64,000 nt of DNA, taken from Ixodes scapularis (lineage: Eukaryota > Arthropoda > Arachnida > Ixodida > Ixodidae). The translations under genes were made by a program, and so were the position numbers. Location: the NCBI RefSeq assembly GCF_016920785.2, contig NW_024609955.1:1488001-1552000 (forward strand), in the 5' to 3' direction. Positions within the stretch are counted from its first letter, which is position 1. Each line of letters opens with the position of its first letter. The notes under the pieces are model-generated. The model ran no database searches. It worked only from the letters and a program-made list of their open reading frames with translations, and was not told the origin of the DNA. This document shows, one piece after another, positions 1 through 10,672 of the stretch.

Positions 1-71
1 GGGCCAATATTTAACGGTTTTCGGTAAATATAGCTTAATCATTAACGAACGCTTCTTCTCCGCCCAAAGGT

Positions 72-83
72 ACCTCTAGAGGT
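72..83. repeat. 12-bp palindrome in the monomer (first occurrence)
   Basis: ACCTCTAGAGGT is a perfect palindrome present once per monomer. It overlaps GGTACC and TCTAGA. Across the window the CTAG core is nearly constant while one arm varies: ACCACTAGAGGT in the forward block, and read in reverse-block orientation CTCTAGTGG, CTCTAGTTG, CTCCAGAGG and CTACAGG. It may only be a convenient marker; a protein-binding role is speculation. Confidence 0.9.
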
Positions 84-169
84 CCGAACCAGATGCCATA
101 GTTTCAGCCCGATCCGATACCTTATTCAAAAGTTATAACTGATTTTCTGAAAATATAAAAAGGAAAACG

Positions 170-338
170 GGGCCAATATTTAACGGTTTTCGGTAAATAT
201 AGCTTAATCATTAATGAACGCTTCTTCACCGCCCAAAGGTACCACTAGAGGTCCGAACCAGATGCCATAGTTTCAGCCCGATCCGATACCTTATTCAAAA
301 GTTATGGGTGATTTTCTGAAAATATAAAAAGGAAAACG
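170..338 (+). repeat. Representative forward monomer (169 bp)
   Basis: A full-length unit of the GGGTG/ATATA subtype. In order it contains a GC-rich start (GGGCC), the 25-bp dyad ATATTTA...TAAATAT, an odd-centred dyad TTAATCATTAA, a pyrimidine-rich stretch CTTCTTC, the KpnI-like GGTACC next to the CTAG palindrome (here in its imperfect ACCACTAGAGGT form), GGTCCGAACC, the ATCCGATACC stretch, and an A/T-rich tail ATTTTCTGAAAATATAAAAAGG. The length is close to the DNA wrapped by a nucleosome plus linker histone, as is common for satellites; that is a general correlation, not evidence of function. Confidence 0.95.
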
Positions 339-1982
339 GGGCCAATATTTAACGGTTTTCGGTAAATATAGCTTAATCATTAACGAACGCTTCTCCGCCC
401 AAAGGTACCTGTAGAGGTCCGAACCAGATGCCATAGTTTCAGCCCGATCCGATACATTATTCAAAAGTTATAACTGATTTTCTGAAAATTTAAAAAAGGA
501 AAACGGGGCCAATATTTAACGGTTTTCGGTAAATATAGCTTAATCATTAACGAACGCTTCTTCTCCGCCCAAAGGTACCACTAGAGGTCCGAACCAGATG
601 CCATAGTTTCAGCCCGATCCGATACCTTATTCAAAAGTTATAACTGATTTTCTGAAAATTAAAAAAGGAAAACGGGGCCAATATTTAACGGTTTTCGGTA
701 AATATAGCTTAATCATTAACGAACGCTTCTTCTCCGCCCAAAGGTACCACTAGAGGTCCGAACCAGATGCCATAGTTTCAGCCCGATCCGATACCTTATT
801 CAAAAGTTATGGGTGATTTTCTGAAAATATAAAAAGGAAAACGGGGCCAATATTTAACGGTTTTCGGTAAATATAGCTTGATCATTAACGAACGCTTCTT
901 CTCCGCCCAAAGGTACCTCTAGAGGTCCGAACCAGATGCCATAGTTTCAGCCCGATCCGATACCTTATTCAAAAGTTATAACTGATTTTCTGAAAATTTA
1001 AAAAGGAAAACGGGGCCAATATTTAACGGTTTTCGGTAAATATAGCTTAATCATTAACGAACGCTTCTTCTCCGCCCAAAGGTACCTCTAGAGGTCCGAA
1101 CCAGATGCCATAGTTTCAGCCCGATCCGATACCTTATTCAAAAGTTATAACTGATTTTCTGAAAATTAAAAAAGGAAAACGGGGCCAATATTTAACGGTT
1201 TTCGGTAAATATAGCTTAATCATTAACGAACGCTTCTTCTCCGCCCAAAGGTACCTCTAGAGGTCGAACCAGATGCCATAGTTTCAGCCCGATCCGATAC
1301 CTTATTCAAAAGTTATAACTGATTTTCTGAAAATTTAAAAAGGAAAACGGGGCCAATATTTAACGGTTTTCGGTAAATATAGCTTAATCATTAACGAACG
1401 CTTCTTCACCGCCCAAAGGTACCACTAGAGGTCCGAACCAGATGCCATAGTTTCAGCCCGATCCGATACCTTATTCAAAAGTTATGGGTGATTTTCTGAA
1501 AATATAAAAAGGAAAACGGGGCCAATATTTAACGGTTTTCGGTAAATATAGCTTAATCATTACCGAACGCTTCTTCGCCCAAAGGTACCTCTAGAGGTCC
1601 GAACCAGATGCCATAGTTTCAGCCCGATCCGATACCTTATTCAAAAGTTATAACTGATTTTCTGAAAATTTAAAAAGGAAAACGGGGCCAATATTTAACG
1701 GTTTTCGGTAAATATAGCTTAATCATTAACGAACGATTCTTCTCCGCCCAAAGGTACCTCTAGAGGTCCGAACCAGATGCCATAGTTTCAGCCCGATCCG
1801 ATACCTTATTCAAAAGTTATAACTGATTTTCTGAAAATTTAAAAAGGAAAACGGGGCCAATATTTAACGGTTTTCGGTACATATAGCTTAATCATTAACG
1901 AACGCTTCTTCTCCGCCTAAAGGTACCACTAAAGGTCCGAACCAGATGCCATAGTTTCAGCCCGATCCGATACCTTATTCAA

Positions 1983-2357
1983 AAGTTATAACTGATTTTC
2001 TGAAAATATAAAAAGGAAAACGGGGACAATATTTAACGGTTTTCGGTAAATATAGCTTAATCATTAATGAACGCTTCTTCACCGCCCAAAGGTACCACTA
2101 GAGGTCCGAACCAGATGCCATAGTTTCAGCCCGATCCGATACCTTATTCAAAAGTTATGGGTGATTTTCTGAAAATATAAAAAGGAAAACGGGGCCAATA
2201 TTTAACGGTTTTCGGTAAATATAGCTTAATCATTAACGAACGCTTCTCCGCCCAAAGGTACCTGTAGAGGTCCGAACCAGATGCCATAGTTTCAGCCCGA
2301 TCCGATACATTATTCAAAAGTTATAACTGATTTTCTGAAAATTTAAAAAGGAAAACG
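1983..2357 (+). repeat. Two-monomer block duplicated from ~130-506 (offset 1853 bp)
   Basis: The rare pair TTAATGAACG plus CTTCTTCACC, the GTTATGGGTG variant and the following short unit with CCTGTAGAGG and GATACATTATTC occur in the same order at 211-460 and 2064-2312. Offsets at TTAATGAACG and GTAGAGGTCC are both 1853 bp, equal to 11 monomers. The flanking units differ, so only about two monomers are clearly shared. Confidence 0.75.
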
Positions 2358-3875
2358 GGGCAAATATTTAACGGTTTTCGGTAAATATAGCTTAATCATT
2401 AACGAACGCTTCTTCTCCGCCCAAAGGTACCTCTAGAGGTCCGAACCAGATGCCATAGTTTCAGCCCGATCCGATACCTTATTCAAAAGTTATAACTGAT
2501 TTTCTGAAAATTTAAAAAGGAAAACGGGGCCAATATTTAACGGTTTTCGGTAAATATAGCTTAATCATTAACGAACGCTTCTTCGCCCAAAGGTACCTCT
2601 AGAGGTCCGAACCAGATGCCATAGTTTCAGCCCGATCCGATACCTTATTCAAAAGTTATCTGATTTTCTGAAAATTTAAAAAGGAAAACGGGGCCAATAT
2701 TTAACGGTTTTCGGTAAATATAGCTTAATCATTAACGAACGCTTCTTCTCCGCCCAAAGGTACCTCTAGAGGTCCGAACCAGATGCCATAGTTTCAGCCC
2801 GATCCGATACCTTATTCAAAAGTTATAACTGATTTTCTGAAAATTTAAAAAGGAAAACGGGGCAAATATTTAACGGTTTTCGGTAAATATAGCTTAATCA
2901 TTAACGAACGCTTCTTCTCCGCCCAAAGGTACCTCTAGAGGTCCGAACCAGATGCCATAGTTTCAGCCCGATCCGATACCTTATTCAAAAGTTATAACTG
3001 ATTTTCTGAAAATTTAAAAAGGAAAACGGGGCCAATATTTAACGGTTTTCGGTAAATATAGCTTAATCATTAACGAACGCTTCTTCTCCGCCCAAAGGTA
3101 CCTCTAGAGGTCCGAACCAGATGCCATAGTTTCAGCCCGATCCGATACATTATTCAAAAGTTATAACTGATTTTCTGAAAATTTAAAAAGGAAAACGGGG
3201 CCAATATTTAACGGTTTTCGGTAAATATAGCTTAATCATTAACGAACGATTCTTCTCCGCCCAAAGGTACCTCTAGAGGTCCGAACCAGATGCCATAGTT
3301 TCAGCCCGATCCGATACCTTATTCAAAAGTTATAACTGATTTTCTGAAAATTTAAAAAGGAAAACGGGGCCAATATTTAACGGTTTTCGGTAAATATAGC
3401 TTAATCATTAACGAACGCTTCTTCTCCGCCCAAAGGTACCTCTAGAGGTCCGAACCAGATGCCATAGTTTCAGCCCGATCCGATACCTTATTCAAAAGTT
3501 ATAACTGATTTTCTGAAAATTTAAAAAGGAAAACGGGGCCAATATTTAACGGTTTTCGGTAAATATAGCTTAATCATTAACGAACGCTTCTTCTCCGCCC
3601 AAAGGTACCTCTAGAGGTCCGAACCAGATGCCATAGTTTCAGCCCGATCCGATACCTTATTCAAAAGTTATAACTGATTTTCTGAAAATTTAAAAAGGAA
3701 AACGGGGCCAATATTTAACGGTTTTCGGTAAATATAGCTTAATCATTAACGAACGCTTCTTCTCCGCCCAAAGGTACCACTAGAGGTCCGAACCAGATGC
3801 CATAGTTTCAGCCCGATCCGATACCTTATTCAAAAGTTATAACTGATTTTCTGAAAATATAAAAAGGAAAACGGG

Positions 3876-3910
3876 GCCATGATTTTCTGAAAATTTAAAA
3901 AGAAAAACAG
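3876..3910 (+). repeat. Truncated monomer stub (~35 bp)
   Basis: GGGGCC at about 3874-3879 is followed directly by ATGATTTTCTG, the tail of a monomer, and the next GGGCC comes only about 35 bases later. About 134 bp of a normal unit is missing. The stub marks a deletion or unequal-exchange breakpoint, and the diverged part of the forward block begins here. Confidence 0.85.
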
Positions 3911-5090
3911 GGCCAATATTTAACGGTTTTCGGTAAATATAGCTTAATCATTAACGAACGCTTCTTCTCCGCCCAAAGGTACCACTAGAGGTGCAAACCA
4001 GATGCCATAGTTTCAGCCCGATCCGATACCTTATTCAAAAGTTATAACTGATTTTCTGAAAATATAAACAGAAAAACGGGGCCAATATTTACCGGTTTTC
4101 GGTAAATATAGCTTAATCATTAACAAACGCTTCTTACAACTAGAGGTGCGAACCAAATGCCATAGTTTCAGCCCGATCCGATACCTTATTCAAAAGTTAT
4201 AACTGATTTTCTGAAAATATAAAAAGGAAAACGGGGCCAATATTTAAAGGTTTTCGGTAAATATAGCTTAATCATTAAAGAACGCTTCTTCGCCCCAAAG
4301 GTACCACTAGAGGTCCGAAGCAGATGCCATAGTTTCAGCCCGATCCGATACCTTATTCAAAAGTTATAACTGATTTTCTGAAAATTTAAACAGGAAAACG
4401 GGGCCAATATTTAACGGTTTTCGGTAAATATAGCTTAATCATTAACGAACGCTTCTTCTCCGCCCAAAGGTACCTCTAGAGGTCCGAACCAGATGCCATA
4501 GTTTTCAGCCCGATCCGATACCTTATTCAAAAGTTATAACTGATTTTCTGAAAATATAAAAAGGAAAACGGGACCAATATTTAACGGTTTTCGGTAAATA
4601 TAGTTTAATCATTAACGAACGCTTCTCCGCCCAAAGGTACCTCTAGAGGTCCGAACCAGATGCCACAGTTTCAGCCCGATCCGATACCTTATTCAAAAGT
4701 TATCTGATTTTCTGAAAATATAAAAAAGGAAAACGGGGCCAATATTTAACGGTTTTCGGTAAATATAGCTTAATCATTAACGAACGCTTCTTCTCCGCCC
4801 AAAGGTACCTCTAGAGGTCCGAACCAGATGCCATAGGTTTCAGCCCGATCCGATACCTTATTCAAAAGTTATCTGATTTTCTGAAAATATAAAAAGGAAA
4901 ACGGGGCCAATATTTAACGGTTTTCGGTAAATATAGCTTAATCATTAACGAACGCTTCTTCTTCGCCCAAAGGGTACCTCTAGAGGTCCGAACCAGATGC
5001 CATAGTTTCAGCCCGATCCGATACCTTATTCAAACGTTATAACTGATTTTCTGAAAATTTAAAAAGGAAAACGGGGCCAATATTTAACGG
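3881..5090 (+). repeat. Seven-monomer block, copy 1 (partner at 7383-8614)
   Basis: It shares an ordered set of rare variants with 7383-8614: AAAAACAGGGCC, GGTGCAAACC, AAACAGAAAAACGG, the 14-bp-deleted unit CTTCTTACAACTAG (4131 and 7635), GTCCGAAGCAG, AAACAGGAAAACGG, TGCCACAG, TTATCTG and TTCAAACGTTAT (caaacgttat at 5031 and 8527). The offset drifts from 3504 to 3496 bp through single-base indels, so the duplication is not fresh. Confidence 0.85.
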
Positions 5091-7382
5091 TTTTCGGTAA
5101 ATATAGCTTAATCATTAACGAACGCTTCTTCTCCGCCCAAAGGTACCTCTAGAGGTCCGAACCAGATGCCATAGTTTCAGCCCGATCCGATACCTTATTC
5201 AAAAGTTATAACTGATTTTCTGAAAATATAAAAAGGAAAACGGGGCCAATATTTAACGGTTTTCGGTAAATATAGCTTAATCATTAACGAACGCTTCTTC
5301 TCCGCCCAAAGGTACCACTAGAGGTCCGAACCAGATGCCATTGTTTCAGCCCGATCTGATACCTTTTTCAAAAGTTATAACTGATTTTCTGAAAATATAA
5401 AAAGGAAAACGGGGCCAATATTTACCGGTTTTCGGTAAATATAGCTTAATCATTAACGAACGCTTCTTCTCCGCCCAAAGGTACAACTAGAGGTGCGAAC
5501 CAGATGCCATAGTTTCAGCCCGATCCGATACCTTATTCAAAAGTTATAACTGATTTTCTGAAAATTTAAAAAGAAAAACAGGGCCAATATTTAACGGTTT
5601 TCGGTAAATATAGCTTAATCATTAACAAACGCTTCTTACAACTAGAGGTGCGAACCAGATGCCATTGTTTCAGCCCGATCCGATACCTTATTCAAAAGTT
5701 ATAACTGATTTTCTGAAAATTTAAAAAGGAAAACGGGGCCAATATTTACCGGTTTTCGGTAAATATAGCTTAATCATTAACGAACGCTTCTTCTCCGCCC
5801 AAAGGTACCACTAGAGGTCCGAACCAGATGCCATAGTTTCAGCCCGATCCGATACCTTATTCAAAAGTTATAACTGATTTTCTGAAAATATAAAAAGGAA
5901 AACGGGGCCAATATTTAACGGTTTTCGGTAAATATAGCTTAATCATTAACGAACGCTTCTTCTCTGCCCAAAGGTACCTCAGAGGTGCGAACCATATGCC
6001 ATAGTTTCAGCCCGATCCGATACTTATTCAAAAGTTATGGGTGATTTTCTGAAAATATAAAAAGGAAAACGGGGCCAATATTTAACGGTTTTCGGTAAAT
6101 ATAGCTTAATCATTAACGAACGCTTCTTCTCCGCCCAAAGGTACCTCTAGAGGTCCGAACCAGATGCCATAGTTTCAGCCCGATCCGATACCTTATTTAA
6201 GTTATAACTGATTTTCTGAAAATTTAAAAAGGAAAAACGGGGCCAATATTTAATGGTTTTCGGTAAATATAGCTTAATCATTAACGAACGCTTTTCCGCT
6301 TAAAGGTACCTTAGAGGTCCGACCCAGATGCCATAGTTTCAGCCCGATCCGATACCTTATTCAAAAGTTATAACTGATTTTTTGAAATATAAAAAGGAAA
6401 ACGGGGCCAATATTTAACGGTTTTCGGTAAATATAGCTTAATCATTAACGAACGCTTCTTCTCCGCCCAACGGTACCACTAGAGGTGCGAACCAGATGCC
6501 ATAGTTTCAGCCCGATCCGATACCTTATTCAAAAGTTATAACTGATTTTCTGAAAATATAAAAAGGAAAACGGGGCCAATATTAACGGTTTTCGGTAAAT
6601 ATAGCTTAATCTTTAACGAACGCTTCTTCTCCGCCCAAAGGTACCTCTAGAGGTCCCGAACCAGATGCCATAGTTTCAGCCCGATCCGATACCTTATTCA
6701 AAAGTTATAACTGATTTTTTGAAAATATAAAAAGGAAAACGGGGCCAATATTTAACGGTTTTCGGTAAATATAGCTTAATCATTAACGAACGCTTCTTCT
6801 CCACCCAAAGGTACCTCTAGAGGTCCGAACCAGATGCCATAGTTTCAGCCCGATCCGATACCTTGTTCAAAAGTTATAACTGATTTTTTGAAAATGTAAA
6901 AAGGAAAACGGGGCCAATATTTAACGGTTTTCAGTAAATATAGCTTAATCATTAACGAACGCTTCTTCTCCGCCCAAAGGTACCTCTAGAGGTCCCGAAC
7001 CAGATGCCATAGTTTCAGCCCGATCCGATACCTTATTCAAAAGTTATAACTGATTTTCTGAAAATTTAAAAAGGAAAACGGGGCCAATATTTAACGGTTT
7101 TCGGTAAATATAGCTTAATCATTAACGAACGCTTTTCCGCCCAAAGGTACCTATAGAGGTCCGACCCAGATGCCATAGTTTCAGCCCGATCCGATACCTT
7201 ATTAAAAAGTTATCTGATTTTTTGAAAATATAAAAAGGAAAACGGGGCCAATATTTACCGGTTTTCGGTAAATATAGCTTAATCATTAACGAACGCTTCT
7301 TCTCCGCCCAAAGGTACAACTAGAGGTGCGAACCAGATGCCATAGTTTCAGCCCGATCCGATACCTTATTCAAAAGTTATAA

Positions 7383-8614
7383 CTGATTTTCTGAAAATTT
7401 AAAAGAAAAACAGGGCCAATATTTAACGGTTTTCGGTAAATATAGCTTAATCATTAACGAACGCTTCTTCTCCGCCCAAAGGTACCACTAGAGGTGCAAA
7501 CCAGATGCCATAGTTTCAGCCCGATCCGATACCTTATTCAAAAGTTATAACTGATTTTCTGAAAATATAAACAGAAAAACGGGGCCAATATTTACCGGTT
7601 TTTCGGTAAATATAGCTTAATCATTAACAAACGCTTCTTACAACTAGAGGTGCGAACCAGATGCCATAGTTTCAGCCCGATCCGATACCTTATTCAAAAG
7701 TTATAACTGATTTTCTGAAAATATAAAAAGGAAAACGGGGCCAATATTTAAAGGTTTTCGGTAAATATTGCTTAATCATTAACGAACGCTTCTTCGCCCA
7801 AAGGTACCACTAGAGGTCCGAAGCAGATGCCATAGTTTCAGCCCGATCCGATACCTTATTCAAAAGTTATAACTGATTTTCTGAAAATTTAAACAGGAAA
7901 ACGGGGCCAATATTTACGGTTTTCGGGTAAATATAGCTTAATCATTAACGAACGCTTCTCCGCCCAAAGGTACCTCTAGAGGTCCGAACCAGATGCCACA
8001 GTTTCAGCCCGATCCGATACCTTATTCAAAAGTTATAACTGATTTTCTGAAAATATAAAAAGGAAAACGGGGCCAATATTTAACGGTTTTCGGTAAATAT
8101 AGTTTAATCATTAACGAACGCTTCTCCGCCCAAAGGTACCTCTAGAGGTCCGAACCAGATGCCACAGTTTCAGCCCGATCCGATACCTTATTCAAAAGTT
8201 ATCTGATTTTCTGAAAATATAAAAAGGAAAACGGGGCCAATATTTAACGGTTTTCGGTAAATATAGCTTAATCATTAACGAACGCTTCTTCTCCGCCCAA
8301 AGGTACCTCTAGAGGTCCGAACCAGATGCCATAGTTTCAGCCCGATCCGATACCTTATTCAAAAGTTATCTGATTTTCTGAAAATATAAAAAGGAAAACG
8401 GGGCCAATATTTAACGGTTTTCGGTAAATATAGCTTAATCATTAACGAACGCTTCTTCTCCGCCCAAAGGTACCTCTAGAGGTCCGAACCAGATGCCATA
8501 GTTTCAGCCCGATCCGATACCTTATTCAAACGTTATAACTGATTTTCTGAAAATTTAAAAAGGAAAACGGGGCCAATATTTACCGGTTTTCGGTAAATAT
8601 AGCTTAATCATTAA
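7383..8614 (+). repeat. Seven-monomer block, copy 2, ending at the inversion
   Basis: Partner of 3881-5090, with the same variants in the same order. Its last unit is cut off at TTAATCATTAA by the inversion junction, where the other copy continues with normal monomers. The final unit carries the dyad form that has perfect 10-bp arms (8576-8600). The inversion therefore arose in, or joined onto, this copy. Confidence 0.85.
8576..8600. repeat. Perfect form of the 25-bp dyad, forward-block version
   Basis: ATATTTACCG (8576-8585), a 5-base loop, then CGGTAAATAT (8591-8600): 10-bp arms with no mismatch. Most monomers have ATATTTAACG in the first arm, giving one A/G mismatch. The perfect TTACCG version also occurs near 4088, 5418, 5747, 7255 and 7590. 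It could extrude as a small hairpin; function unknown. Confidence 0.9.
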
Positions 8615-8650
8615 TCAGCCCGATCCGATCATTATCGGATCGGGGTGAAA
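8611..8650. repeat. Fold-back inversion junction between the two array blocks
   Basis: A forward monomer runs to TTAA (8614), skips about 58 bp of the usual unit, resumes at TCAGCCCGATCCGAT (8615-8629), and after CATT (8630-8633) continues as the opposite strand, ATCGGATCGGG (8634-8644). The arms 8619-8629 and 8634-8644 are perfect 11-bp reverse complements; beyond one mismatch (8618/8645) three more bases pair. All monomers to the left face one way and all to the right the other. The first reverse units carry oddities: GGCCATCTGG (extra C), TTTGGCGGAG (two bases short) and TATAACATCTGG. A fold-back, template-switch or end-joining event is the natural explanation; an assembly error in satellite DNA must also be considered. 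Confidence 0.95.
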
Positions 8651-10672
8651 CTATGGCCATCTGGTTCGGACCTCTAGAGGTACCTTTGGCGGAGAAAAAG
8701 CGTTCGTTAATCATTAAGCTATATTTACCGAAAACCGTTAAATATTGGCCCCGTTTTCCTTTTTAAATTTTCAGAAAATCAGTTATAACTTTTGAATAAC
8801 GTATCGGATCGGGGTGAAACTATAACATCTGGTTCGGACCTCTAGAGGTACCTTTGGGCGGAGAAGCGTTCGTTAATGATTAAGCTATATTACCGAAAAC
8901 CGTTAAATATTGGCCCCGTTTTCCTTTTTAAATTTTCAGAAAATCAGTTATAACGTTTGAATAAGGTATCGGATCGGGCTGAAACTATGGCATCTGGTTC
9001 GCACCTCTAGAGGTACCTTTGGGCGGAGAAGAAGCGTTCGTTAATGATTAAGCTATATTTACCGAAAACCGTTAAATATTGGGCCCCGTTTTCCTTTTAT
9101 ATTTTCAGAAAATCAGTTATAACTTTTGAATAAGGTATCGGATCGGGCTGAAACTATGGCATCTGGTTCGCACCTCTAGTGGTACCTTTGGGCGGAGAAG
9201 AACCGTTCGTTAATGATTAAGCAATATTTACCGAAAACCGTTAAATATTGACCCCGTTTTCCTTTTTAAATTTTCAGAAAATCAGTTATAACGTTTGAAT
9301 AAGGTATCGGATCGGGCTGAAACTATGCATCTGGTTCGGACCTCTAGAGGTACCTTTGGGAGAAGAAGCGTTCGTTAATGATTAAGCTATATTTACCGAA
9401 AACCGTTAAATATTGGCCCCGTTTTCCTTTTTAAATTTTCAGAAAATCAGTTATAACGTTTGAATAAGGTATCGGATCGGGCTGAAACTATGGCATCTGG
9501 TTCGGACCTCTAGAGTTACCTTTGGGCGGAGAGAAGCGTTCGTTAATGATTAAGCTATATTTACCGAAAACCGTTAAATATTGGCCCCGTTTTCCTTTTT
9601 AAATTTTCAGAAAATCAGTTATAACGTTTGAATAAGGTATCGAATCGGCTGAAACTATGGCATCTGGTTCGGACCTCTAGAGGTACCTTTGGGCGAAAAA
9701 AAGCGTTCGTTAATGATTAAGTTATATTTACCGAAAACCGTTAAATATTGGCCCCGTTTTCCTTTTTAAATTTTCAGAAAATCAGTTATAACGTTTGAAT
9801 AAGGTATCGGATCGGGCTGAAACTATGGCATCTGGTTCGGACCTCTAGAGGTACCTTTGGGCGGAGAAAAAGCGTTCGTTAATCATTAAGCTATATTTAC
9901 CGAAAACCGTTAAATATTGGCCCCGTTTTCCTTTTTAAATTTTCAGAAAATCAGTTATAACTTTTGAGTAAGGTATCGGATCGGGGTGAAACTATGGCAT
10001 CTGGTTCGGACCTCTAGAGGTACCTTTGGGCGGAGAAAAAGCGTTCGATAATCATTAAGCTATATTTACCGAAAACCATTAAATATTGGCCCCGTTTTCC
10101 TTTTTAAATTTTCAGAAAATCAGTTATAACTTTTGAATAACGTATCGGATCGGGCTGAAACTATGGCATCTGGTTCGGACCTCTAGAGGTACCTTTGGGC
10201 GGAGAAAAAGCGTTCGTTAATCATTAAGCTATATTTACCGAAAAACGTTAAATATTGGCCCCGTTTTCCTTTTTAAATTTTCAGAAATCAGTTATAACTT
10301 TTGAATAACGTATCGGATCGGGGGTGAAACTATGGCATCTGGTTCGGACCTCTAGAGGTACCTTTGGGCGGAGAAAAAGCGTTCGTTAATCATTAAGCTA
10401 TATTTACCGAAAACCGTTAAATATTGGCCCCGTTTTCCTTTTAGATTTTCAGAAAATCAGTTATAACGTTTGATAAGGTGTCGGATCGGGCTGAAACTAT
10501 GGCATCTGGTTCGGACCTCTAGAGGTACCTTTGGGCGAAGAAGCGTTCGTTAATGATTAAGCTATATTTACCAAAAACCGTTAAATATTGGCCCCGTTTT
10601 CCTTTTTAAATTTTCAGAAAATCAGTTATAACGTTTGAATAAGGATCGGGCTGAAACTATGGCATCTGGTTC
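8634..10672 (-). repeat. Block X, copy 1 (first units after the inversion)
   Basis: Defined by GAGAAAAAGCG with TTAATCATTAAGC (centre base C, not G), GGGGTGAAAC, TAACGTATCGG, TAACGTTTG, the GAACCGTTCG...GCAATATTTACC unit (9201), AGAGTTACC, and GCGAAAAAAAGCG. The anchor AACCGTTCGT recurs at 21976, 23827, 25673 and 30552, each followed about 1480 bp later by GCACCTCTAG. In this copy that distance is 1472 bp because of extra deletions (GAATAAGGATCGGG, TCAGAAATCAG), so it is the most decayed copy. Confidence 0.85.

Larger units (their letters stand above)
1..8614 (+). repeat. Satellite array, forward block (about 51 monomers of ~169 bp)
   Basis: Head-to-tail tandem repeats; successive GGGGCCAATATTTAACGG starts fall at 169-base steps (for example the GGGCC starts at 1, 170 and 339), with 166-170 bp when small indels occur. 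No unique sequence lies between monomers. Common differences are TACCTCTAGAGG versus TACCACTAGAGG, a 3-bp shorter CTTCTCCGCC form, TTATAACTG versus TTATCTG or TTATGGGTG, and AAATTTAAAAAGG versus AAATATAAAAAGG. The first 3.9 kb is fairly uniform; 3.9-8.6 kb contains most of the deletions and base changes. No reading frame of note exists, and the monomer length (3 x 56 + 1) shifts frame at each unit. It is non-coding satellite; any chromosomal role is inference. Confidence 0.98.

Noticed and set aside
3876..3910. Insertion of a short foreign element
   Set aside because: All 35 bases are explained as the tail of a normal monomer.
7122..7319. A 65-codon open frame on the minus strand
   Set aside because: It spans pieces of two ordinary satellite monomers, opened by local variants (CTTTTCCGCC, TATCTG). 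Its encoded peptide simply repeats the satellite in one frame. No ribosome-binding or splice context supports it, and no homologous frame stays open in neighbouring monomers.
8619..8644. Rho-independent terminator at the hairpin of the inversion
   Set aside because: The 11-bp stem is formed by the array switching strand and is not followed by a T run; nothing else here is bacterial.
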